Shown here: piece by piece, positions 37,516 to 47,141 of the stretch
Numbering within the stretch: position 1 is the first letter of the stretch
How the letters are laid out: every line of letters begins with the position of its first letter
DNA from: Gammaproteobacteria bacterium
GTDB lineage: Bacteria; Pseudomonadota; Gammaproteobacteria; Pseudomonadales; Pseudomonadaceae
Length of the DNA stretch: 64,000 nt
Direction of reading: 5' to 3'
Assembly: GCA_018826895.1 (NCBI GenBank)
Contig: JAHJYA010000104.1
Location: 46,336 to 110,335 of the forward strand
Notes under the pieces: model-generated
What the model was told of the DNA's origin: nothing
Databases searched by the model: none
What the model saw: the letters and a program-made list of their open reading frames with translations, nothing else
Program-made: the position numbers and the translations under genes

Positions 37516-38844
37516 TTACTGCCCAGGTGCCGGCGTAAGCGGCAATACCAGGCTGGCGATAAAGCCGCCATCGGGGTGATTGGCCAGTTCCAGATGACCG
37601 CCATGGCGCTCGGCGGCGCGGCGGCTGATGGCTAAACCTAAGCCGTGCCCCGGAGCCGTCTGGCCTGGTGCGCGGAAGAAGGGCTCACCAAGGCGTTGCA
37701 GGTGTTCACTGGCTACACCTGGGCCATGGTCGCGTACGCTCAGGCGTAACTGCTCAGCGTCGCGGCTGGCGCTGAGCACGACGGGCTGTTCGGCTGGGTT
37801 GAAGCGCAAGGCGTTGCGCAGCAGGTTGTCCAATGCACGTTCGAGCATATCCGGCCAGCCCGCCAGATGCAGGCCGGGTTCGAGCTGCAGCTCGATGCGT
37901 TGGCCAGGAAATGCCTGGGGCATTTCACTTTGCAAGCGCGCCAGCATGCCCGGCAGGTCCACTGGGCTGGATGCGCCACTGTCGGCATCCAGTCGGGCCA
38001 GGGCGAGAATTTCACTGATCAAGGCCTCCAGGCGGTCGCATTCGCGGCTTAGACGCGGCCACAGCAGCGCGCGCTCGGCCGGTTCGGCGCGCTCGGCCAG
38101 GGCCAGGGCGATGCGCAGGCGTGCCAGGGGTGAGCGCAGTTCGTGGGAGACGTCGCGCAGCAATTGGCGCTGGCTGCCGATCAAATCCTGCAGGCGTGCG
38201 CCCATGCGGTTGAAATCGGTGGCCAGCACGCCCAGTTCGTCGCCTCGTCGTGACAGGCGCGCCAGGCTGTTCTGTTGATAAGCCGTCTGCCCCAGGTCAT
38301 GTACGGCGCCGCGCAGGCGATTGAGCGGGCGGGTGATCGACAGGGTCAGCAGCAGGCTGAACAGGGTCAGTACTACCAGGGAGATGCCCAGGGCGCTGAG
38401 GGGCCAGAATAGGCTGCCGCGGTGCCAGGCATCCAACTCGGGCATGGGAATACGGTAGATAAACAGGTAGGTTTCGCCGCTCTCTGGGCTGGTGTAATCG
38501 GCTGTCAGGCGGCGCCAGGGCAGGCGGCGATTCTGCTGGCGTGCCTCGAAGGCTGCGGCACGGGGAGGGAAAGTCCCCTTGACCAGTGGCTGGCCGTTGT
38601 CGTCCAGCACTTGGATGTCGATACGTGCCTCGCGCTTGCGCCGCTCCAGAATGGCTTGGCCAGCAGCCGGGCCTTGGGTCTCGTAGGCTTTCGTCCAGCG
38701 CTCGGCGAGGTTGTCCAGAGCCGGGTGACGGCTGAGAATCCAGGCGTCCTGATTCATGGCGCGGCCCAACAGCATCGACAGGCCGGCGACCACGGCGATG
38801 GCCAGCCAGAAGCTGGCCAGGATTCGCCAGAACAATGAACGCAT
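37516..38844 (-). CDS. Two-component sensor histidine kinase (CpxA-like)
   Basis: HAMP, H-box LLRDVSHELRSPLARLRIAL, N-box DNLLRNALRF, G-box DHGPGV / GHGLGLAISRRAAERHGG. Confidence 0.92.
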   Translation of the reverse strand: MRSLFWRILASFWLAIAVVAGLSMLLGRAMNQDAWILSRHPALDNLAERWTKAYETQGPAAGQAILERRKREARIDIQVLDDNGQPLVKGTFPPRAAAFEARQQNRRLPWRRLTADYTSPESGETYLFIYRIPMPELDAWHRGSLFWPLSALGISLVVLTLFSLLLTLSITRPLNRLRGAVHDLGQTAYQQNSLARLSRRGDELGVLATDFNRMGARLQDLIGSQRQLLRDVSHELRSPLARLRIALALAERAEPAERALLWPRLSRECDRLEALISEILALARLDADSGASSPVDLPGMLARLQSEMPQAFPGQRIELQLEPGLHLAGWPDMLERALDNLLRNALRFNPAEQPVVLSASRDAEQLRLSVRDHGPGVASEHLQRLGEPFFRAPGQTAPGHGLGLAISRRAAERHGGHLELANHPDGGFIASLVLPLTPAPGQ

Positions 38845-38878
38845 GGAAACCTCTTCTTGGCAGGTGATGGCTTAACAA

Positions 38879-38911
38879 ACAAAACCCGTCCTGCCGGGAG
38901 GCGGGACGGGT
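38879..38911 (-). terminator. Intrinsic terminator downstream of the Spy/CpxP-like gene
   Basis: Minus strand: gacccgtcccgcctcccggcaggacgggttttgttt; stem plus T-rich tail. Confidence 0.75.
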
Positions 38912-38932
38912 CGGGGGAAGTGCTCAGCTCAT

Positions 38933-39343
38933 TTACTGGGCTTTGCTGGCCTGCTGTTCTTTCCAGGCTTTGAACTCGGCGCGTTCAGCGCGGCGTTCTG
39001 CCATTTTCTTCAGGTGCTCGTCGAAGGCTTTCTGCTGCTCGGGTTTGAGCATGTCACGCATGGCGGCCTGTTGCTTGGCCTGAGAGGCCTTGAGCTCATC
39101 CTGCATAGCCTGCTTTTCGGCAGCCGGCAGCTTATCGAGGTAGCGTTTGGTGATTTCGTGGCGGCTCTTCATCTGCTCGCCCATGAGTTTGCGAAATTCG
39201 CGGTGCTGTTCCTTGCTCAGGTCCAGCTCTTTGAACATCCGCCCGCCATGGTCAGCGCCGTGGCGTGGGCCGGCATCGGGCATGGCCATTGCGAGGGTCG
39301 GCAGGGTCAGGGCCAGCAGAGCAGCGGTAAGAATCTTGCGCAT
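38933..39343 (-). CDS. Spy/CpxP (LTXXQ-motif) family periplasmic protein
   Basis: Signal peptide MRKILTAALLALTLPTLAMA; helical region with LSKEQHREFRKLMGEQMKSRHEI and MLKPEQQKAFDEHLKKMAERRAER. Confidence 0.88.
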   Translation of the reverse strand: MRKILTAALLALTLPTLAMAMPDAGPRHGADHGGRMFKELDLSKEQHREFRKLMGEQMKSRHEITKRYLDKLPAAEKQAMQDELKASQAKQQAAMRDMLKPEQQKAFDEHLKKMAERRAERAEFKAWKEQQASKAQ

Positions 39344-39442
39344 GGTGTCTCTCCTTGTCTCGAAACCGGTCATTTACCGGATGTGCTCAGTCTAGGGCGG
39401 TCAAGGTCAAGGGCGGTCAGGCCTGGGTAAAGCTTGGGTAAA

Positions 39443-39546
39443 GGCTAGGTCTGTTACAGCCATCCTGTAGGAGCGAATTTATTCGCGAAATTCACGACAT
39501 CTATCGCGAATAAATTCGCTCCTACAATAGCCAGATGGTCCGAGCC
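39443..39546. repeat. Nested palindrome family 1, copy 1 (inner 39466-39526)
   Basis: Inner tgtaggagcgaatttattcgcga...tcgcgaataaattcgctcctaca; weaker outer arms ggctaggtc.../...gagcc. Confidence 0.75.
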
Positions 39547-39553
39547 ATCCCTC

Positions 39554-40234
39554 TCAGGCGCTGTAGTAATAGCCGCGGCTGCGCAGGGCGAGGATGCGTG
39601 GACGTCCGTCGGGATGCGGGCCGAGCTTCTTGCGCAGGTTGCTGACATGCATGTCCAGGCTGCGGTCGTAGAGTGTCAGCTTGCGGCCCAATGCCAGTTG
39701 CGCGAGGGCTTGTTTGTCCACCGGTTCGCCGGGCTGGCGTAGCAGGGCTTCTAGCACACGGCTTTCAGACAGTGTCAGCAGCACCTCGTGCTCGCCGATA
39801 CTGACTACGCCGCGCGCTGGGCTGAAGCATAAGTCGGCCAGTTCCAGTTGGCTGGAGACCGCAGGTGGCGCGCTGCGGCGCAGTACCGCGCGTAGGCGGG
39901 CGGTCAGCTCGCGAGGGTCGCAGGGTTTTGCCAAGTAGTCATCGGCGCCCAGCTCCAGGCCGAGGATTCGGTCCAGCGGCTCACCGCGGGCCGAAAGCAT
40001 CAGCACGGGCAGTTCCGGGTGTTCGCCACGCAGTTGCTTGAGCAGTTCCAGGCCGCTGCCGTCGGGCAGCATGACATCCAGCACCACGGCGTCAGGTGCT
40101 GGGCCGCCCAGTGCCTGGCGCGCACTCTGGCCGTCATGGCAGGCCGTGACGCTGAAGCCTTCCTGAGTCAGCCAGTGGCAGAGCAGCTCACAGAGCTCGA
40201 TATCATCGTCGATCAGTAGCAGGTTGTTACTCAT
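39554..40234 (-). CDS. OmpR-family response regulator (CpxR-like)
   Basis: LLIDDDIELCELL, DAVVLDVMLPDGSGLELLKQLR, LELGADDYLAKPCDPRELTARLRAVLRR; C-terminal wHTH. Confidence 0.92.
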   Translation of the reverse strand: MSNNLLLIDDDIELCELLCHWLTQEGFSVTACHDGQSARQALGGPAPDAVVLDVMLPDGSGLELLKQLRGEHPELPVLMLSARGEPLDRILGLELGADDYLAKPCDPRELTARLRAVLRRSAPPAVSSQLELADLCFSPARGVVSIGEHEVLLTLSESRVLEALLRQPGEPVDKQALAQLALGRKLTLYDRSLDMHVSNLRKKLGPHPDGRPRILALRSRGYYYSA

Positions 40235-40240
40235 GGCGAC

Positions 40241-40639
40241 TCAGTTAATCCATTCGCGGCGGGAGCTGCGCTTGCCGCGCAGCAGGGCACCCAAGAGCAC
40301 GCCTAGCAGGCTGGCGCCGCCGCCAATGGCGAACCAGGTCTGCTGTTCGCTTAGTAGACGGTCCGGTGCATTGGCCTGAGCCTGCTTGAGTTGCAGCTTG
40401 AGGCGTTGGGTTTCCTGGCGCAGGCGCGCGACTTGCGCGCTTTCGCGTTCGACCGCACCTGCTTCGAGTTCGGCGGCCAAGGCTTGGCGCTGCTGTTCGC
40501 TCAGCGCCAGACGCTGGCTCAATTCGTCCAACTGGGCCTGCAGGGCTGTGCTCGGATCTGCGGCGGGGGGAGGCGACTGCTCGGCGTGGGCCGGCAGGCA
40601 CAAGGCAAAAAGGAGCAACGACAGCAGACCTGAACGCAT
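40241..40639 (-). CDS. Hypothetical protein: signal peptide, coiled coil, C-terminal TM helix
   Basis: MRSGLLSLLLFALCLPAHAEQ; LQAQLDELSQRLALSEQQRQALAAELEAGAVERESAQVARLRQETQRLKLQLKQ; IGGGASLLGVLLGALL. Confidence 0.75.
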   Translation of the reverse strand: MRSGLLSLLLFALCLPAHAEQSPPPAADPSTALQAQLDELSQRLALSEQQRQALAAELEAGAVERESAQVARLRQETQRLKLQLKQAQANAPDRLLSEQQTWFAIGGGASLLGVLLGALLRGKRSSRREWIN

Positions 40640-40668
40640 GGGAACTCCAGATTTCCGAGTGGCCGAAG

Positions 40669-40968
40669 TTAGGGCAGAACGCGCTTGAAGGGTTTGACCA
40701 ACACCGAGGCGTAGACGCCTGCAGCGCGATAGGGGTCGGCATCGGCCCAGCTTTGTGCGGCATTCAGCGACTCGAACTCGGCGACGATCAGGCTGCCGGA
40801 GAAACCTGCTGTGCCTGGGTCGTTACTGTCCACGGCTGGATGGGGGCCGGCGAGTACCAGGCGACCTTCGCTTTTCAGCTGTTCCAGGCGAGCCAAGTGA
40901 GCCGGGCGGGCGGCGAGACGGTTGTCCAGGGAGTTGGCGACATCGGTGGCGATAATGGCGTAGAGCAT
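40669..40968 (-). CDS. YciI-family protein
   Basis: [67 protein letters not shown]. Confidence 0.92.
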   Translation of the reverse strand: MLYAIIATDVANSLDNRLAARPAHLARLEQLKSEGRLVLAGPHPAVDSNDPGTAGFSGSLIVAEFESLNAAQSWADADPYRAAGVYASVLVKPFKRVLP

Positions 40969-41129
40969 GTCAGTCCTTATGGGCCGCAAAAAAGGGCGAA
41001 AGCACAGGCGGGCCGTAGCGCAGAAAACCAGCAAGTATCTGCAAAGTCGAGGAATTGTTGAGTGATGACAGCAAGAATGTGCGTCTGGAGGCATAATAAC
41101 AAACATGAATCTTCGAGAAAGCGTCCCCT

Positions 41130-41993
41130 ATGGAAGTTGACCTGCATTGCCACAGCACAGCCTCCGATGGCGCCTTGGCGCCGTCAGTGGTGGTGGCTCG
41201 GGCTCACGCCCGGGGCGTGCGGCTGCTTGCCCTGACCGACCACGACACCCTCGAGGGGCTGGATGAGGCCCGCGCTACTGCCGATGAGCTCGGCCTGCAG
41301 TTAGTCAACGGTATCGAACTGTCGTGCTTATGGGGCGGGGCGACCATCCATGTGTTGGGCTATGGCTTTGCCCAGGATGCGCCGGCCCTGTGTGCGGCCA
41401 TCGCCGAGCTGCATGAAGGCCGCTGGCTACGTGCGGTGGAGATTGGCAAGCGCCTGGAAAGCAAAGGCATGCCCGGTGCCCTGGATGGTGCCCGCGCCAT
41501 TCAACAGGCTCTGGGCGACAGCGGCAATGCGCCGGCGCGACCACACTTCGCGGATTTTCTGGTGCAAGCCGGGCATGTCAAAGACCGTGCCGAGGCGTTT
41601 CGCAAGTGGTTGGGCTCGGGCAAACTTGGCGATGTGAAACAGCATTGGCCAAGCCTGGAACAGACCCTGGAGACCCTGCGCACCGCCGGGGCCTGGATCA
41701 GCCTGGCGCACCCCTGGCAGTACGATTTCACCCGCACCAAGCGACGCAAGCTGGTCACTGCCTTCGCCGCAGGTGGCGGGCATGCGCTTGAGGTGGTCAA
41801 CGGTCTGCAGCCACCCGAGCAGATCGGCAGTCTGGCGATTCTGGTGCGTGAGTTTGGCTTACATGCGAGTGCCGGTAGCGATTTTCATGCGCCGGGAGAC
41901 TGGTCGGAGCTGGGCCTTTATCGCCCGCTGCCGGATGATCTTTCGCCACTATGGATGCGTTTCGAGCATGTCCAGCAGCCGGCCATTATCTGA
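41130..41993 (+). CDS. PHP-domain phosphoesterase (RNase AM/TrpH/YciV-like)
   Basis: MEVDLHCHSTASDGALAPSVVVARAHARGVRLLALTDHDTLEGLDEA. Confidence 0.93.
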   Translation: MEVDLHCHSTASDGALAPSVVVARAHARGVRLLALTDHDTLEGLDEARATADELGLQLVNGIELSCLWGGATIHVLGYGFAQDAPALCAAIAELHEGRWLRAVEIGKRLESKGMPGALDGARAIQQALGDSGNAPARPHFADFLVQAGHVKDRAEAFRKWLGSGKLGDVKQHWPSLEQTLETLRTAGAWISLAHPWQYDFTRTKRRKLVTAFAAGGGHALEVVNGLQPPEQIGSLAILVREFGLHASAGSDFHAPGDWSELGLYRPLPDDLSPLWMRFEHVQQPAII

Positions 41994-42006
41994 ACAGGGA
42001 GTTACT

Positions 42007-42633
42007 GTGAGCCAATTCTTTCAGGTCCATCCAGAAAACCCTCAGCTGCGCCTGATTAAACAGGCTGTGGAGCTGATTCGTGGCGGTGCCGTGGTCGTCT
42101 ACCCGACGGACTCCTCTTACGCCCTGGGCTGCCACATCGGTGACAAGGGCGCCGTCGACCGCATTCGCCGCCTGCGCCAGCTCGACGACAAGCACAACTT
42201 CACCCTGGTGTGTCGCGACCTCTCGCAACTGAGCACATTCGCCAAGGTCGACACCGCTGCATTCCGCCTGTTGAAGACCCATACCCCCGGCCCCTACACC
42301 TTTATCCTCAACGCCACCCGTGAAGTGCCGCGCATGCTCCTGCACCCCAAGCGCCGCACCCTCGGTTTGCGTGTGCCGGAGCACCCGATTGCCCAGGCAT
42401 TGCTCGAAGAGCTGGGCGAACCGCTGATGAGCGTCAGCCTGATCCTGCCGGGTGAAACCCTGCCCATGAGCGACCCCTACGAGATGCGCCAACTGCTCGA
42501 ACGTCAGGTCGACCTGATCATCGATGGCGGTTTCGGCGGGGTGGAGGCGTCCACCGTGGTCAGCTTGCTGGAGGACGAGCCGGAGGTGATCCGCATCGGC
42601 TGCGGCGACCCGGCTCCGTTCAGCGCCGGCTGA
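42007..42633 (+). CDS. L-threonylcarbamoyladenylate synthase-family (YciO/Sua5-like) protein
   Basis: GTG start; GGAVVVYPTDSSYALGCHIGDKGAVDRIRRLRQLDDKHNFTLVCRDLSQLSTFAKVD. Confidence 0.92.
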   Translation: MSQFFQVHPENPQLRLIKQAVELIRGGAVVVYPTDSSYALGCHIGDKGAVDRIRRLRQLDDKHNFTLVCRDLSQLSTFAKVDTAAFRLLKTHTPGPYTFILNATREVPRMLLHPKRRTLGLRVPEHPIAQALLEELGEPLMSVSLILPGETLPMSDPYEMRQLLERQVDLIIDGGFGGVEASTVVSLLEDEPEVIRIGCGDPAPFSAG

Positions 42634-42700
42634 TGGCTTGCCCTAGCGGGTGGCAGGCTCGCTATACTCGCGCTTCCTTTGTTAAGGCAGGTCATCCGGT

Positions 42701-43879
42701 TTGAGTCTGGTCGATTCCGAACGTCGCGTGCTATCTGGCATGCGCCCTACAGGCCCGTTACATCTCGGGCACTACCATGGTGTGCTGAAAAACTGGACGC
42801 AGCTGCAGCACAGCTACCAGTGTTTCTTCTGCATAGCCGACTGGCATGCCCTGAGTGTCGATCAGCGGGCAGGCGCCCGGCTCGGCGATGCAGTGCTGGA
42901 TGTGGCCCTCGACTGGTTGGCGGCCGGAGTCAGCCCCAGCTCGGCAACCCTGTTCGTCCAGTCGCAGGTGCCGGAGCACGCCGAACTGCACCTGCTGCTG
43001 TCGATGGTCTGTCCGCTGGATTGGCTGCAGCGGTTGCCATCCTGCCCGCCGAACGACGCCCTGACCTACGGTCGCCTCGGCTACCCGCTGTTGCAGGCCG
43101 CCGATATTCTGCTTTACCGCGCCGGCCTGGTGCCGGTTGGTGGTGATCAACTGGCGCACGTGGCATTTGCCCGTGAGTTGGCCCAGCGTTTCAACCAGCA
43201 CTACGGCTGTGAGCCAGACTTCGAGGCCAAGGCCGAGGCGGCGATTCTTAAACTCGGCAAGAAGACCGGCGCGCTGTATCGCCGTCTGCGCAGTGCCTAT
43301 CAGCTCGAAGGTGACGATGAGGCGCTGAACACTGCGCGGGCACTGCTCAAAGAGCAGCAAGCCATTACCCTGGGCGACCGCGAGCGCTTGTTCGGCTATC
43401 TGGAGGGTGGCGCGCGGGTGCTGTTGCCCGAACCTCAGGCGCTGATCGGTGACGCATTGCGTCTGCCGGGGCTGGATGGCTTGCCGATGAGCCGCAGTGC
43501 CGACAATGCGATCTTCCTGTCCGACAGCCCGGCGGTCGTTGAAGAAAAAATTCAACGTATTGCTGTCGTCGCAGATGCGTCGGGCGAGTCCGAGGCGTGC
43601 AGGGTCTGGCAACTGCGCCAGGCCTATGCCGGCGCCGTCAGTGGCGAGCAGATCGAATCAGGTTGCCGTGCGGCTGGCGGCGACTGCCAAACCTGCAAGG
43701 CCGCGCTGATCGAGACCATCAATGCCGAGCTGGCGCCGTTGCAGGCGCGTGGTGCGGAGTACCGTGACAACCCGCTGCTGGTGCAACGGATCCTCGCCGA
43801 TGGTGCCGAACGCGCACGCAGCGAGGCCCGCGATACCCTGGTCGATGTTCGTCAGGCCCTGGGCCTGAATTACCGCTGA
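42701..43879 (+). CDS. trpS: Tryptophan--tRNA ligase
   Basis: Probable TTG start; SGMRPTGPLHLGHYHGVLKNW HIGH motif; YPLLQAADILLYRAGLVPVGGDQ. The KMSKS position reads GLPMSRSADN. Confidence 0.9.
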   Translation: MSLVDSERRVLSGMRPTGPLHLGHYHGVLKNWTQLQHSYQCFFCIADWHALSVDQRAGARLGDAVLDVALDWLAAGVSPSSATLFVQSQVPEHAELHLLLSMVCPLDWLQRLPSCPPNDALTYGRLGYPLLQAADILLYRAGLVPVGGDQLAHVAFARELAQRFNQHYGCEPDFEAKAEAAILKLGKKTGALYRRLRSAYQLEGDDEALNTARALLKEQQAITLGDRERLFGYLEGGARVLLPEPQALIGDALRLPGLDGLPMSRSADNAIFLSDSPAVVEEKIQRIAVVADASGESEACRVWQLRQAYAGAVSGEQIESGCRAAGGDCQTCKAALIETINAELAPLQARGAEYRDNPLLVQRILADGAERARSEARDTLVDVRQALGLNYR

Positions 43880-43896
43880 ACCATTACGAGACCGCC

Positions 43897-44724
43897 ATGA
43901 CCGCCTCCGCCACCCAGGATGCACCCGATAGCCAGGCCGGCGCCCAACAGGAGTTGCCGTTTGCCCTGGTTTACGGCCAGGCGGTCACCGAATTGCCGCT
44001 GGATCTGTACATTCCGCCCGATGCGCTGGAAGTGTTTCTCGAAGCCTTCGAGGGCCCGCTGGACCTGCTGCTGTACCTGATCCGCAAACAGAATATCGAT
44101 GTCCTCGACATCCCCGTGGCGGAAATCACCCGCCAGTACATGGGCTATGTCGAGTTGATGCAATCGGTGCGCCTGGAGCTGGCCGCTGAGTACCTGGTGA
44201 TGGCTGCCATGCTCGCCGAGATCAAGTCGCGCATGTTACTGCCGCGCTCCAGCGAGGCTGAGGCCGAAGAAGACGACCCGCGCGCCGAGTTGATTCGCCG
44301 GCTCCAGGAATACGAGCGCTACAAAGTCGCCGCCGAGGGCATCGACACCTTGCCGCGGGTCGGTCGTGACCTGACGGTGCCGCGTCTGGATGCGCCCCAG
44401 GCCAAGGCGCGCAAGCTGTTGCCGGACGTCAGTCTGGAAGAGTTGCTGCTGTCCATGGCCGAGGTGCTGCGCCGCGCCGATATGTTCGAGAGTCACCAGG
44501 TGACCCGCGAAGCCCTGTCGACCCGTGAACGTATGAGTGAAGTATTGGAGCGCCTTAAGGGCGGTGGTTTTGTGCCCTTTGTTAGCCTGTTCCGCGCTGA
44601 AGAAGGCAAGCTCGGAGTGGTGGTGACCTTTATGGCGGTGCTCGAACTGATCAAGGAATCGCTGGTCGAGCTGGTGCAGAATGACGCCTTTGGTCCCATC
44701 CACGTGCGTGCGCGAGCTGAATGA
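43897..44724 (+). CDS. scpA: Segregation and condensation protein A
   Basis: FEGPLDLLLYLIRKQNIDVLDIPVAEITRQYMGYVELM...AAMLAEIKSRMLLP. Confidence 0.95.
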   Translation: MTASATQDAPDSQAGAQQELPFALVYGQAVTELPLDLYIPPDALEVFLEAFEGPLDLLLYLIRKQNIDVLDIPVAEITRQYMGYVELMQSVRLELAAEYLVMAAMLAEIKSRMLLPRSSEAEAEEDDPRAELIRRLQEYERYKVAAEGIDTLPRVGRDLTVPRLDAPQAKARKLLPDVSLEELLLSMAEVLRRADMFESHQVTREALSTRERMSEVLERLKGGGFVPFVSLFRAEEGKLGVVVTFMAVLELIKESLVELVQNDAFGPIHVRARAE

Positions 44725-44725
44725 T

Positions 44726-45529
44726 ATGAACCTCAACGAACCTCGCGAACTGGCCAGCCTGCTCGAAGCCTTTCTGCTCGCATCGGGCAAGCCGCAATCG
44801 CTGGAGCGCTTCTACGAGCTGTTCGAGGAAGCCGAGCGGCCCGCCCCTGCGGTGTTCAAGAAGGCCATCGCCCACCTCGGCAAGTCTTGCGATGGGCGCG
44901 CCTTCGAACTGGTCGAGGTAGCCTCGGGTTACCGCTTGCAGGTGCGTGAGCGCTATGCCCCCTGGGTCGGCCGGCTGTGGGAAGAGCGTCCGCAGCGTTA
45001 TTCACGGGCGATGCTGGAAACTCTGGCGTTGATCGCTTATCGCCAGCCGATCACCCGTGGCGAGATCGAAGACATTCGCGGCGTGGCGGTCAACAGCCAG
45101 ATCGTCAAGACCCTGCTCGAACGCGAGTGGATTCGTGTGGTGGGCCACCGCGATGTACCCGGGCGCCCGGCCATGTTCGCCACCACGCGGGCGTTTCTCG
45201 ATCACTTCAACCTGAAGAATCTCGACGAGCTGCCGCCCCTGGCCGCCCTGCGCGAACTGGAGCCCGAGCCGGTGCTGGACCTCGAAGACGCTCCCGTACC
45301 CGCCAGTCTGCAGGCGCTCGCCGACCTGGCCCTCGCTGACGAGCCTGGCGAACTCAGCGAACCTGCAGCCGCGCAGCCCAGCTTCAGTAGCCTGCTGGCC
45401 GAGCTGGATGCCATGGAGCAGGGCCTCAAGACCGATTTCGATGACCTGCGCGAGGCCGATGAAGCGGCGGACGCCAGCGTCGATGAGGAGCAGTCGCTCG
45501 ATACCCAGAACGGTCCAGCTCAGGGCTAA
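44726..45529 (+). CDS. scpB: Segregation and condensation protein B
   Basis: ALIAYRQPITRGEIEDIRGVAVNSQIVKTLLEREWIRVVGHRDVPGRPAMFATTRAFLDHFNLKNLDELPPL. Confidence 0.95.
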   Translation: MNLNEPRELASLLEAFLLASGKPQSLERFYELFEEAERPAPAVFKKAIAHLGKSCDGRAFELVEVASGYRLQVRERYAPWVGRLWEERPQRYSRAMLETLALIAYRQPITRGEIEDIRGVAVNSQIVKTLLEREWIRVVGHRDVPGRPAMFATTRAFLDHFNLKNLDELPPLAALRELEPEPVLDLEDAPVPASLQALADLALADEPGELSEPAAAQPSFSSLLAELDAMEQGLKTDFDDLREADEAADASVDEEQSLDTQNGPAQG

Positions 45530-45619
45530 GCATAGAGTCGATAGTCGCTTTTGATTGGTTCGCATTTGCTTTAGGCGTTAGCGTGCATGCAAATCCTGGC
45601 GAGCGAGGCGATCCGGCCC

Positions 45620-45808
45620 ATGGCTGACTTGAAGAATCCCTGCATCAAGGTGTGCACGTTCAAACAGGATATCTGCGCCGGTTGCGGGCTGCGCAAGGCT
45701 GAAATAAAAGCCTGGAAAAAACTCGACAAGCCCGAGCGTCGGGCGCTCTTGGCCGAAGCGGATATGCGCCTTTTGGGGCTGGCCGCCACCGATCGGCGAA
45801 AAAGCTGA
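45620..45808 (+). CDS. DUF1289-domain protein
   Basis: MADLKNPCIKVCTFKQDICAGCGLRKAEIKAWKKLDKPERRALLAEA, four-Cys DUF1289 pattern. Confidence 0.88.
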   Translation: MADLKNPCIKVCTFKQDICAGCGLRKAEIKAWKKLDKPERRALLAEADMRLLGLAATDRRKS

Positions 45809-45932
45809 GGGCTGCAGGGTATCTGCTAGCCTGAGTGAGCAGGTGCGTAAACGCCGCGATTGGCGTATGCTCCGCGGCCCTTCGATGACCTTGCGTCATC
45901 CATCACCAGAGAACACACCGGGAGGTGCCCAG

Positions 45933-47141
45933 ATGAGTGAATCCGAAGAATACAGCCCCGCAGGCGAAAAACTGCAGAAAGTCATGGCGCGCATGGGCCT
46001 GGCTTCGCGTCGCGAGATCGAGTCGTGGATCAGCGCCGGCCGGGTCAAGGTCAACGGTGCCGTGGCCAGCCTCGGCCAGCGTGTCGACCTGCATGACGCC
46101 ATCGCCATCGATGGTCGTCTGATCAAGCGTGAAGAAGCTGCCGAAACGGTGCGCCGCGTGATCATCTATAACAAGCCCGATGGCGAGATCTGCACCCGCG
46201 ACGATCCGGAAAAACGCCCGACCGTTTTCGATCGTCTGCCGCGCCCGAAAGAAGGCCGCTGGATCAATATCGGTCGCCTCGACATCAACACCACTGGCCT
46301 GCTGATGTTCACCACCGACGGTGAGCTGGCCAACCGCCTGATGCACCCGTCCTACCAGATGGACCGCGAATACGCGGTGCGCGTGCGTGGTGAAGTCGAC
46401 GAAGAGATGATTGAGCGGCTGAAAGCCGGCGTGATGCTCGAAGACGGCCCGGCCAAGTTCACCGACATCAAAGAGGCACCAGGCGGCGAAGGCTTCAACC
46501 ATTGGTACCACTGCGTGGTGATGGAAGGCCGTAACCGCGAAGTGCGCCGACTATGGGAGTCCCAGGGTTTGGTGGTCAGCCGTCTGAAGCGCGTGCGCTT
46601 TGGTCCGGTGTTCATGACTTCCGATCTGACCATGGGCCGCTGGCGTGAAATGAGCCAGCGTGAGGTGGACATCCTCAGTGAGGAAGTCGGCCTCAAGCCG
46701 GTTGCTCTACCGGATATGAAGGAAAAGACTCGCGACAAGCTCGATCGCCTGCAGCGTAAATCGGCCAAGCCGGTTGGCCGCGGCGAGCGCCCGGCGCGCA
46801 CTTTGCGTCCAGCCCATGGCGGCCCGGTGGAGGGCGAGCCGAGCCGTGGTCGTACCAGTCGCAGCGAGGGCGAGCGGGCACCACGTACGCCACGTCCGGC
46901 GCGTGACGACAGCGCCGCTCGCGGTTCCCGTGGGCAGGCTGGCAAGGGTACGCCAGTGGCCGAGCGGCCGAGTGATGTCAGCCGCAAGCGCCCGAGCAAG
47001 CCGGGACAAACCCGTCCATCGCCGGAGCTGAGCGAGCGGCCGAGCCGTAAGCCGGCCGGTGCGCCCGTCAAGCGCCGCAGCCAGCCCGCGGCCGAAGGCC
47101 AGCGCCCCGGTTTCGGCCGTGGCCCGCGCAAGCCTCAGTAA
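45933..47141 (+). CDS. rluB: 23S rRNA pseudouridine(2605) synthase RluB
   Basis: S4 domain LQKVMARMGLASRREIESWISAGRVKVNG; GRLDINTTGLLMFTTDGELANRLMHPS; basic low-complexity C-terminal tail. Confidence 0.95.
   Translation: MSESEEYSPAGEKLQKVMARMGLASRREIESWISAGRVKVNGAVASLGQRVDLHDAIAIDGRLIKREEAAETVRRVIIYNKPDGEICTRDDPEKRPTVFDRLPRPKEGRWINIGRLDINTTGLLMFTTDGELANRLMHPSYQMDREYAVRVRGEVDEEMIERLKAGVMLEDGPAKFTDIKEAPGGEGFNHWYHCVVMEGRNREVRRLWESQGLVVSRLKRVRFGPVFMTSDLTMGRWREMSQREVDILSEEVGLKPVALPDMKEKTRDKLDRLQRKSAKPVGRGERPARTLRPAHGGPVEGEPSRGRTSRSEGERAPRTPRPARDDSAARGSRGQAGKGTPVAERPSDVSRKRPSKPGQTRPSPELSERPSRKPAGAPVKRRSQPAAEGQRPGFGRGPRKPQ

Noticed and set aside
39443-39546. tRNA or structured ncRNA gene
   Set aside because: Pure hairpin matching two other intergenic palindromes; no cloverleaf or conserved ncRNA features seen.
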